A stretch of DNA of 11,946 nt from NCBI GenBank assembly GCA_026991005.1, contig JALXCH010000545.1:1-11946 (forward strand). Reading direction: 5' to 3'. This DNA is from Calditrichia bacterium. GTDB taxonomy: Bacteria; Calditrichota; Calditrichia; RBG-13-44-9. Under the pieces are notes generated by a model. That model worked only from the letters and a program-made list of their open reading frames with translations. It did not search any database and was not told where the DNA came from. The translations under genes and the position numbers were made by a program. This document shows positions 6,508 to 11,946 of the stretch, one piece after another. Every line of letters begins with the position of its first letter. Positions within the stretch are counted from its first letter, which is position 1.

Positions 6508-7146
6508 CTAATATAATTTTTTCAACGTTTCCAGGAGTTCTTTAAAATTGTTAACCACTACGTCTGCCTCCCGCAAGTGGCGCGAATGAAGGGTGGTTGT
6601 AATTGCCACCACTATCATTCCTGCTGCTTTACCACTGCGAATGCCCAGCGGTGCATTCTCGATAACTACGCACTGCTCCGGAGCCACATTAAGCAACCGG
6701 GCAGCGGTTAAATACGGCTCGGGACTGGGTTTAGTTTCCTGCACATCATCGCTGGTAACGATAGCCGAAAAATAATTTCTCAAACCAAACTCTTCCAGCG
6801 TGCTTACCACTCGCTCTCGCTGCCCTCCCGTAACCACCGCTAGCTGCAATCCTTTCTCCCGGGCCCAGTTTAGCACATCGATGAGATTGGGGTAAAACTC
6901 CACTTTCTTGATTTCTTCATAATACTTGCGCTTCTTTTCAATAATCAGCGGCGCTTCTTCCAGGGGAATATTATATTTACGTGCAATCTGGTTGGCAATG
7001 GCTAACAGTCCCTGCCCCTCCAGTACAAATAACTCTTCGGAGGGCATGTCGATGCCATATTCGGCCAGCGCCTTCCGCCAGCCCTGGTAATGGTCCTCCA
7101 TACTGCGGACCAATACCCCATCGAAATCGAATAACAAGGCCCTCAT
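6508..7146 (-). CDS. HAD-superfamily phosphatase/phosphoglucomutase-like hydrolase
   Basis: The 212-residue protein is a HAD subfamily I enzyme with an alpha-helical cap. The nucleophile motif is FDFDGVL (D7 and D9), motif II is VVTGG (T106), the motif III lysine is K139 in KPSP, and motif IV is VIENAPLGI (E163, N164). It is closest in pattern to beta-phosphoglucomutase and phosphoglycolate-type phosphatases; the substrate cannot be decided. Motif IV has EN where many relatives have ED or DD, a variant known to me from other thermophile-type members. I chose the ATG at 7146 because GGCAGGAG precedes it and the HAD fold begins at once. The frame stays open upstream to 7425, but that extension has no domain character and would overlap the divergent gene. 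It heads an operon with the 69-residue protein. Confidence 0.88.
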   Translation of the reverse strand: MRALLFDFDGVLVRSMEDHYQGWRKALAEYGIDMPSEELFVLEGQGLLAIANQIARKYNIPLEEAPLIIEKKRKYYEEIKKVEFYPNLIDVLNWAREKGLQLAVVTGGQRERVVSTLEEFGLRNYFSAIVTSDDVQETKPSPEPYLTAARLLNVAPEQCVVIENAPLGIRSGKAAGMIVVAITTTLHSRHLREADVVVNNFKELLETLKKLY

Positions 7147-7375
7147 TGTTCTCCTGCCTTTTCGTTCCTGACTCGACCATTCCACATCCCTGTTCGCACC
7201 CAATATACCACTTTTCTCCATCCTATTTTGTGATTTAGCTTTCATACTCTCACTTTTCTGATTGGAATTTACTTCTCCTCTCGCCGGATTTCCTATTGAA
7301 CAATTATTTTCTTCGGTGGTTCCCGCTCCTTTTTTCTTTTTATATTTAGATGCTCGGGTAACAAAGAGGAGACGA

Positions 7376-7600
7376 ATGGAAGAGAAAAAGAAAACGAACG
7401 CCGGAGTCATCACTTCCCGCATCAAGTTTTGCGATATGCGCTGCGAATACGCCGAATTTCCCCGGGACGAGGATATCGACGGGTCTCGTTCCTGCCAGAC
7501 TTACCTGGCCATCTGGTGCACAAAACTGAATGAGTACGTAACGAAAAACGCTCCCTGCGCGGTACTCTACGGAAAAAGACGCCCCAAATCTCAATGGTGA
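7376..7600 (+). CDS. Small five-cysteine protein, 74 residues
   Basis: The product has cysteines at 19, 23, 40, 48 and 61 in the arrangement FCDMRC...GSRSCQTYLAIWC...NAPC. This recalls small conserved bacterial proteins of unknown function with a C-Y...C...C...PAC pattern. Zinc or Fe-S binding is plausible but unproven. It has no signal peptide, so it should be cytoplasmic. The ATG at 7376 follows AGAGGAG at four bases; an in-frame upstream ATG at 7262 would add a hydrophobic, unconserved-looking leader and has no ribosome binding site I can see. Its last ten bases overlap tail-to-tail with the end of the ABC ATPase gene, so both transcripts are complementary at their 3' ends. Confidence 0.75.
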   Translation: MEEKKKTNAGVITSRIKFCDMRCEYAEFPRDEDIDGSRSCQTYLAIWCTKLNEYVTKNAPCAVLYGKRRPKSQW

Positions 7601-8505
7601 ACGGAATTCTCCTCCACATACTGCCGATAAAGTTCTTCCAGAATACTCCGGGTTTGCACACGGTGTACGGATAACCGGCGTTGTTTGAGCTGACGTAAAA
7701 TTGTTTCCAGATCTGTACCTGAAGCAAGAAGTTCCACTTTTTCTCGCTTCCCTCTGGTATGTGAGTTCCGGATTTCCACCCCGGGAATTTTCTTCAGAGT
7801 CTCCCGTACCCCGGCATCCCCTTCCAGAAAAAATATTTGCTGGGTCACCTTGCCCAGGTTTACCTCACCAACAATACGTCCCTGATGTAAAATCACAACC
7901 CGGTCGCACAACCATTCCACCACCTCCAGCCGATGGGTGGCAAGCAGCAACGCCTGGTGTGGTAACGATTGCAGTAATCTCCGAAGCTCCTGTTGCCCTT
8001 GAGGGTCGAGACCGGACATAGGCTCATCCAGCAGTAGCAATTGAGGTCGGTGGATAAGAGCCAGTGCCAATAAAACACGCTGACGCATCCCTTTGCTAAA
8101 ACCACCCAGAAGCTCCTCGCCGTGGGATGCCAGCCCCGCCCATTCCAACAATTCAGTGCTTCGGGTACGAATCTGCTCCCGTGTAAGCCCCATCATCCCA
8201 CCAGCCAATTCCAGTAATTCCAGAGGAGTAAAATTATCCAGACCGGTACTGTGTTCCGGTAGATACCCGGGATACAGACCATCCTCTTCCGCGGCCTCTC
8301 CGCTTTCCCATTGAATGCTTCCATTATCCGGAAGCAGCAAATTCATAATTAACCGGAACAGAGTGGTTTTTCCGGAACCATTTGCCCCAATAACCCCTAC
8401 GCGCTCTCCGGCATACAGCGTGAGGGAAAAATCCTCCAGCGCTGGTTGCGATTGGTCTGGATACCGTTTGGTGAGGTGCTCAATCCTGAGAATGACCTTG
8501 CTCAT
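7591..8505 (-). CDS. ABC transporter ATP-binding protein (orphan, CcmA/DrrA type)
   Basis: The 304-residue ATPase has Walker A GANGSGKT (40-47), a signature FSKGMRQR (136-143) replacing LSGGQ, Walker B LLLLDEP (156-162), D-loop SGLD, and the H-loop histidine H191. The Q-loop position reads GYLPEHS instead of a glutamine, as is usual in CcmA/DrrA-type exporters. A C-terminal domain of about 90 residues (from roughly 215) follows, as in multidrug and ABC-2 type ATPases. It should energise an ABC-2 membrane protein, but no permease gene lies next to it: the upstream gene is divergent and the downstream one convergent. The ribosome binding site is weak (AGAAAG). The partner must be encoded elsewhere. 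The stop overlaps the convergent five-cysteine gene by ten bases. Confidence 0.9.
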   Translation of the reverse strand: MSKVILRIEHLTKRYPDQSQPALEDFSLTLYAGERVGVIGANGSGKTTLFRLIMNLLLPDNGSIQWESGEAAEEDGLYPGYLPEHSTGLDNFTPLELLELAGGMMGLTREQIRTRSTELLEWAGLASHGEELLGGFSKGMRQRVLLALALIHRPQLLLLDEPMSGLDPQGQQELRRLLQSLPHQALLLATHRLEVVEWLCDRVVILHQGRIVGEVNLGKVTQQIFFLEGDAGVRETLKKIPGVEIRNSHTRGKREKVELLASGTDLETILRQLKQRRLSVHRVQTRSILEELYRQYVEENSVHH

Positions 8506-8522
8506 ATCTTTCTGATTTTTTT

Positions 8523-8550
8523 TTGATAATAAAAAAATAATTACTAAATT
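8523..8550 (+). promoter_or_regulatory. Candidate promoter of the rubrerythrin gene
   Basis: TTGATA (8523-8528), 16 bases, then TAAATT (8545-8550) in the 80-base AT-rich divergent region. Spacing and matches are acceptable but the region is so AT-rich that this could be chance. Confidence 0.35.
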
Positions 8551-8585
8551 ACAACCATAGGAATTAATTCAAAAACGGAGGTACA

Positions 8586-9125
8586 ATGGAAGACCAAATG
8601 AAAATTCCCGAAACCACCGAAGAGGTGTTAAAAATAGCGTTGCGCCTGGAAGAAGAGGGCTACAAAACATACACCGAAGGTGCACGTAAGATTAGCAATT
8701 CCCTGGGGAAACGCTTGCTGGAGCGTCTGGCCAACGATGAACTGCACCACATGGAGCGCATTCGTCAGGCTTATGAAGCGGTCGAGGGGAAACGGAACTG
8801 GGATGAAGTAGCTATGAACAACGCAGAAGAGGTTGTGGCTTTTGAGAAAATTATTCAAAGACTGCGGGATGAACTGAACCAGTCCATTGAGGAACTGGGA
8901 AGCCACGGGGTAGATGATGAAGAAGTCATCGACACGGCACTGAACCTGGAATCCCACGGGCATTTCTTCTACTCCGAAGCGGCAAAGAAAGCCAGCGATC
9001 CTAAAGTGAAGGAATTTCTGGAAATTCTGGCCAAAGAGGAAGAAAGCCACTACCAGGCTCTGCAAAAGGTTAATGCCTTTATGGAAGATCCGGCTAACTG
9101 GTTTGCCACTCAGGGGAAATTTTAA
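8586..9125 (+). CDS. Rubrerythrin-type ferritin-like di-iron protein
   Basis: The 179-residue protein is a four-helix ferritin-like fold made of two related halves. Half one has E22 in LRLEEEGYKTY and ExxH (E52, H55); half two has E122 in LNLESHGHFFY and ExxH (E152, H155). The ligand positions repeat at an offset of exactly 100 residues, which fits a di-iron site formed by an internal duplication. There is no C-terminal rubredoxin domain, so it lacks its own electron relay, unlike classic rubrerythrin. Relatives reduce peroxide or handle iron in anaerobes and microaerophiles. It starts at 8586 behind GGAGG (8577-8581). It stands alone between a divergent ABC ATPase and a strong downstream hairpin terminator. 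Confidence 0.88.
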   Translation: MEDQMKIPETTEEVLKIALRLEEEGYKTYTEGARKISNSLGKRLLERLANDELHHMERIRQAYEAVEGKRNWDEVAMNNAEEVVAFEKIIQRLRDELNQSIEELGSHGVDDEEVIDTALNLESHGHFFYSEAAKKASDPKVKEFLEILAKEEESHYQALQKVNAFMEDPANWFATQGKF

Positions 9126-9240
9126 TTCCCCACCTGAGCAGCTCTGGCAAACTCGGTATTTTCGTATAATTATTTTCTCATCGAAACAATTGTATGAGCT
9201 GGAGCGGTAAGGATTTGCATCGTAGTTTTTGTGAAAATAT

Positions 9241-9287
9241 AAACAGGTGGAGTCCAATGGGAAGTGGGCTTCACCTGTTTCGTTTTT
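9241..9287. terminator. Strong hairpin terminator between convergent genes
   Basis: Bases 9241-9255 and 9266-9280 form a 15-bp stem (two G-T pairs) with a 10-base loop, followed on the plus strand by CGTTTTTATT. It terminates the rubrerythrin transcript, 115 bases past its stop. It can also serve the carboxyltransferase gene, which ends at 9300, though the minus-strand T-run (ATATTTT) is weaker. Confidence 0.85.
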
Positions 9288-9299
9288 ATTGAATTGTTT

Positions 9300-10850
9300 T
9301 TAAAGCGGGATGTTTCCGTGTTTTTTCTCCGGAAGCTTATCTCGTTTATTTTTAAGCACTTCCAGAGCGCGGATAATGCGAAACCGGGTGTTTTGTGGTT
9401 CAATCACGTCATCCACATAGCCTCGTTTGGCTGCCATAAAAGGATTGGCAAATTTTTCCTTGTACTCTTTAATCAGTTCCTGCATTTTGGCTGCGGGATC
9501 GGAAGCTTCAGAGATTTCTTTGGCGAAAATAATTTCTACTGCTCCGGCGGGACCCATCACGGCAATTTCGGCTGTTGGCCAGGCATAATTAAAATCTCCT
9601 CCAATATGTTTGGAACTCATCACGCAGTAAGCACCTCCGTAAGCCTTACGGGTCACAATGGTGATTTTGGGCACCGTGGCTTCGGCAAAGGCATACAACA
9701 GTTTGGCTCCGTTGCGAATGATGCCGGTGTGTTCGTGTGCCGTACCTGGCCAGAAGCCGGGAACATCGACAAATGTGATGAGGGGAATATTGAAAGCATC
9801 ACAAAAGCGGACAAACCGTGCAGCTTTTATGGAAGCATTGCTATCCAGCCCACCAGCCATAAAATTGGGCTGATTGGCGACGATTCCCACGGATTGTCCG
9901 TTCATGCGCGCAAAACCCACAATGATGTTGGGTGCCCACAGGCGGTGTACCTCTAAGAACTCCCCATTATCCACAATATGCAGAATGACCTCTCGCATGT
10001 CGTACGGCTTATTGGGGTCGTCCGGAACAATGAAGTTCAGTTCCTCGTCCGAGCGATCAATGGGATCGTCGGTTGGCACCACCGGCGGTTTTTCCCGATT
10101 ATTTTGCGGAATATAACTGAACAACTTGCGCAACAGGAGGAGGGCTTCCTCGTCATTTTCCGCCACAAAATGAGCCACACCACTTTTTTTATTGTGCACC
10201 ATTGCCCCTCCCAATTCATCGGTGGTGACATCCTCCTGGGTCACCGCCTTCACCACTTTGGGGCCGGTAAGGAACATGTAACTGGTATGGTTTACCATGA
10301 TGGTAAAATCAGTCAGAGTTGGGGAATACACCGCCCCACCGGCACAGGGTCCCATAATGGCGCTGAGCTGGGGGATTACACCGGAGTAAATCACATTGCG
10401 ATAAAAGATATCAGCATAACCGGCCAGACTATCGATACCCTCCTGAATGCGCGCACCACCGGAATCGTTCAATCCAATCACCGGTGAGCCTGTTTTTGCC
10501 GCCATATCCATGATTTTACACACCTTCTCTGCGTACGTTTTGGATAACGACCCTCCAAACACAGTGAAATCCTGGGAGAACACAAACACCCGGCGACCAT
10601 CGATTGTCCCGTGCCCCGTCACCACTCCGTCGCCCAGTATCTTCTTCTTATCCATTCCAAAATCGATGCATTGATGCTCTTTAAACATGTCGAACTCTTC
10701 GAAACTGCCATCATCCAGCAAAATTCCAATACGCTCCCGAGCAGTTAGTTTTCCGGCCTTGTGCTGCTTCTCGATGCGCTTCAGTCCGCCACCTAATTTT
10801 GCGGTGCGCCGCATTCCGTAAAGTTTCTTAAAACGCTCTTCAATGGTCAT
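9300..10850 (-). CDS. pccB: Acyl-CoA carboxylase carboxyltransferase subunit (propionyl-/methylmalonyl-CoA type)
   Basis: The 516-residue protein is a biotin-dependent carboxyltransferase of two crotonase-like halves, moving CO2 between carboxybiotin and an acyl-CoA. It matches PccB of propionyl-CoA carboxylase and MmdA of methylmalonyl-CoA decarboxylase in length and sequence. Visible marks are [20 protein letters not shown] (21-40), first-half oxyanion-hole glycines GGARIQEG (131-138) and CAGGAVYSP (169-177), and second-half [10 protein letters not shown] (361-370) and [15 protein letters not shown] (401-415). The position that is Asp in Streptomyces PccB (GGAYD) is Cys409 here. I chose the ATG at 10850 because AGGAGG lies six bases upstream; an ATG 17 codons earlier has no such site. 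No biotin carboxylase or biotin carrier gene is adjacent, so pccB and mmdA cannot be told apart by context. Confidence 0.9.
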   Translation of the reverse strand: MTIEERFKKLYGMRRTAKLGGGLKRIEKQHKAGKLTARERIGILLDDGSFEEFDMFKEHQCIDFGMDKKKILGDGVVTGHGTIDGRRVFVFSQDFTVFGGSLSKTYAEKVCKIMDMAAKTGSPVIGLNDSGGARIQEGIDSLAGYADIFYRNVIYSGVIPQLSAIMGPCAGGAVYSPTLTDFTIMVNHTSYMFLTGPKVVKAVTQEDVTTDELGGAMVHNKKSGVAHFVAENDEEALLLLRKLFSYIPQNNREKPPVVPTDDPIDRSDEELNFIVPDDPNKPYDMREVILHIVDNGEFLEVHRLWAPNIIVGFARMNGQSVGIVANQPNFMAGGLDSNASIKAARFVRFCDAFNIPLITFVDVPGFWPGTAHEHTGIIRNGAKLLYAFAEATVPKITIVTRKAYGGAYCVMSSKHIGGDFNYAWPTAEIAVMGPAGAVEIIFAKEISEASDPAAKMQELIKEYKEKFANPFMAAKRGYVDDVIEPQNTRFRIIRALEVLKNKRDKLPEKKHGNIPL

Positions 10851-10978
10851 TCTTTTCCTCCTGACAAACCATTTAAATGATGAATCATCCGTGCCTTGCA
10901 ACCAATGCTATTCTCATTAATAGTTTCTTAAAATAAACACTCAGGCTAATTCCCTGCAAATTGTTTGTATTTTTCAGG

Positions 10979-11007
10979 ATTTTGTGTAAAATCATTGTGC
11001 AACTCAA
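10979..11007 (-). promoter_or_regulatory. Candidate promoter of the carboxyltransferase gene
   Basis: On the minus strand TTGAGT (11002-11007), 17 bases, then CAAAAT (10979-10984), four of six matches each. It would give a leader of about 125 bases. The alternative TTGCAG...TTTATT nearer the gene is about as good, so the choice is weak. Bases 10863-10978 hold no other recognised element. Confidence 0.3.
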
Positions 11008-11070
11008 AAAAATTTCTCCCTCTGCCCTGGAGGCAAATATCCGTTTCTACCAATTACGCTATCGGCGGCC
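11008..11070 (-). other. tRNA-like 5' fragment, probably degenerate
   Basis: On the minus strand from 11070 the sequence reads like the front of a tRNA: GCCGCCGATAGCG, then AATTGGTAGA as in a D-loop. Next comes a possible anticodon arm TTTGC/GCAGA around the seven-base loop CTCCAGG (CCA would be Trp). The distances are wrong: the putative anticodon stem lies about five bases late. No GTTCGA T-loop and no 3' partner of GCCGCCG follow; a T-run comes instead. It is therefore a tRNA remnant or a chance resemblance, not a working tRNA. Confidence 0.3.
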
Positions 11071-11181
11071 AAATGAACAACCATTGGAAACGGAACTTAC
11101 TATAAGTTATCAAAAACTTCGTTAGTGTTCGCTTCATTACACAACCTGAACATAATATAGACTTTGTTATTCCGCCACTTC

Positions 11182-11215
11182 AAAAAAACAAAATGCCCTA
11201 AACGAATAGGGCATT
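11182..11215 (-). terminator. Rho-independent terminator of glyA
   Basis: On the minus strand AATGCCCTA (11207-11215) pairs perfectly with TAGGGCATT (11192-11200) around a six-base loop and is followed by TTGTTTTTTTG. It lies about 50 bases past the glyA stop. Confidence 0.85.
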
Positions 11216-11263
11216 CTGGGGATGTTGCAATGAACTAAAAGAAAGGAACAAGGGAGAAATCCG

Positions 11264-11946
11264 TTAATCCAGTTCTTTCCCGAAATCGTACAGTGGAAAG
11301 GCTTCGCACATTTCCTGTACTTCTCCACGTACTTGCTTGTAAATTTCTTCATTTCCCATGTTCTTCAATACCCGGTCAATCAGTCGGGCGACCTTTTTCA
11401 TTTCCTCTTCTTTAAATCCGCGGGTCGTAAGTGCGGGGGTTCCCAGGCGAATCCCGCTGGTGACAAAGGGACTTCGTTCGTCAAAGGGCACCATATTTTT
11501 GTTGACGGTAATTCCTGCCTCGTGCAGCGCATTTTCCGCATCCCGACCGGTGATGCCGGTGCGAGTTAAATCCACCAGCATAACGTGGTTATCCGTTCCA
11601 CCGGAAACAATGTCGTAGCCCAGTTCAATCAGTTCATTGGCCAGAGCTTTAGCATTTTTAACGATTTGTTCGGCGTAGGTCTTGAATTCCGGTTGTAATG
11701 CTTCTTTAAAAGCCACCGCTTTTGCGGCAATAATGTGCATTAGCGGACCGCCCTGCATACCGGGCATGACGTTGCTGTCAATCACTTCGGAAATCATTTT
11801 TACCCGACCGGATTTGGGAGCGACGATTCCCATGTCGTTTTCGCGATCTTTTCCGATTAAAATCATGCCACCCCGGGGGCCACGCAGGGTTTTATGCGTG
11901 GTGGTAGTTACCACATCGCAAATGGGAATGGGGCTGGGATGAATAC
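11264..11946 (-). CDS. glyA: Serine hydroxymethyltransferase, C-terminal 226 residues (5' end outside the window)
   Basis: This PLP enzyme interconverts serine and glycine with tetrahydrofolate and 5,10-methylene-tetrahydrofolate, the main cellular source of one-carbon units. The visible part starts at IHPSP and includes the PLP-lysine motif [16 protein letters not shown]. Further marks are [29 protein letters not shown] and the substrate-carboxylate arginine region [15 protein letters not shown]. Between the lysine motif and MPGMQGGP there is an insert ([19 protein letters not shown]) longer than in E. coli GlyA; I know this form from Bacteroidetes/Chlorobi-type sequences. The N-terminal half lies beyond the right edge. 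The gene ends with its own terminator and is likely not cotranscribed with the carboxyltransferase. Confidence 0.95.
   Translation of the reverse strand, partial: IHPSPIPICDVVTTTTHKTLRGPRGGMILIGKDRENDMGIVAPKSGRVKMISEVIDSNVMPGMQGGPLMHIIAAKAVAFKEALQPEFKTYAEQIVKNAKALANELIELGYDIVSGGTDNHVMLVDLTRTGITGRDAENALHEAGITVNKNMVPFDERSPFVTSGIRLGTPALTTRGFKEEEMKKVARLIDRVLKNMGNEEIYKQVRGEVQEMCEAFPLYDFGKELD

Noticed and set aside
7147..7425. 93-residue N-terminal extension of the HAD protein
   Set aside because: No domain character, overlaps the divergent gene start, and a ribosome binding site supports the ATG at 7146.
8628..9257. 209-residue minus-strand open frame
   Set aside because: Antisense shadow of the rubrerythrin gene; the sense strand has all ligand motifs and a ribosome binding site.
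9264..9956. 230-residue plus-strand open frame
   Set aside because: Antisense to the carboxyltransferase gene and crosses the terminator hairpin.
10900..10925. Fur-box-like sequence upstream of the carboxyltransferase gene
   Set aside because: The match to the Fur consensus is poor and AT-rich spacers give such matches by chance.

Overview
The window is a bacterial chromosome segment of ordinary housekeeping and accessory genes separated by unusually repeat-rich spacers. The partial GlyA at the right edge carries a long insert before its MPGMQGGP motif that I associate with Bacteroidetes/Chlorobi-type (FCB superphylum) serine hydroxymethyltransferases. The intergenic 'attcgtgtgattcgtgg' and 'attccaaatcc' repeats also look like those of FCB-related genomes such as Calditrichota. 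Rubrerythrin, a lipoate scavenging ligase and an acyl-CoA carboxylase-type carboxyltransferase would suit an anaerobe or microaerophile. The taxonomic guess is inference only.

Layout. Positions 1-567 hold a cluster of 'agattcttc...gaatgaca' dispersed repeats and then the lplA leader. lplA (568-1545, +) converges on a two-gene minus-strand operon (3719 to 1564): a DMT/EamA exporter whose TAA stop overlaps the ATG of a B12-binding-like radical SAM protein (TAATG). Divergent from it, behind a strong sigma70-like promoter, is a 60-residue orphan protein (3812-3994). A 350-base spacer with several perfect hairpins and a bidirectional terminator leads to a minus-strand zinc-ribbon protein with a very acidic N-terminus (4341-5054), which has its own promoter. 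From about 5157 to 6287 there is no intact gene. That stretch holds a probable 3' gene remnant, an A-rich imperfect tandem repeat, three copies of a 17-base repeat, and another hairpin element.

A HAD phosphatase and a 69-residue protein form a small minus-strand operon (7146 to 6288) ending in a terminator. Divergent to it is a 74-residue five-cysteine protein (7376-7600), whose stop overlaps tail-to-tail with an orphan ABC ATPase (8505 to 7591). Divergent from the ATPase is a two-repeat rubrerythrin-type ferritin-like protein (8586-9125). A strong hairpin separates it from a convergent propionyl-/methylmalonyl-CoA-type carboxyltransferase (10850 to 9300). Upstream of that lie a tRNA-like remnant and the terminator of glyA, which runs off the right edge.

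I see no phage, transposase, CRISPR or obvious defence system. The least explained items are the family of hairpins with different but perfectly matched stems, the tRNA-like fragment, the gene remnant at 5157-5282, and the three small unrecognised proteins.
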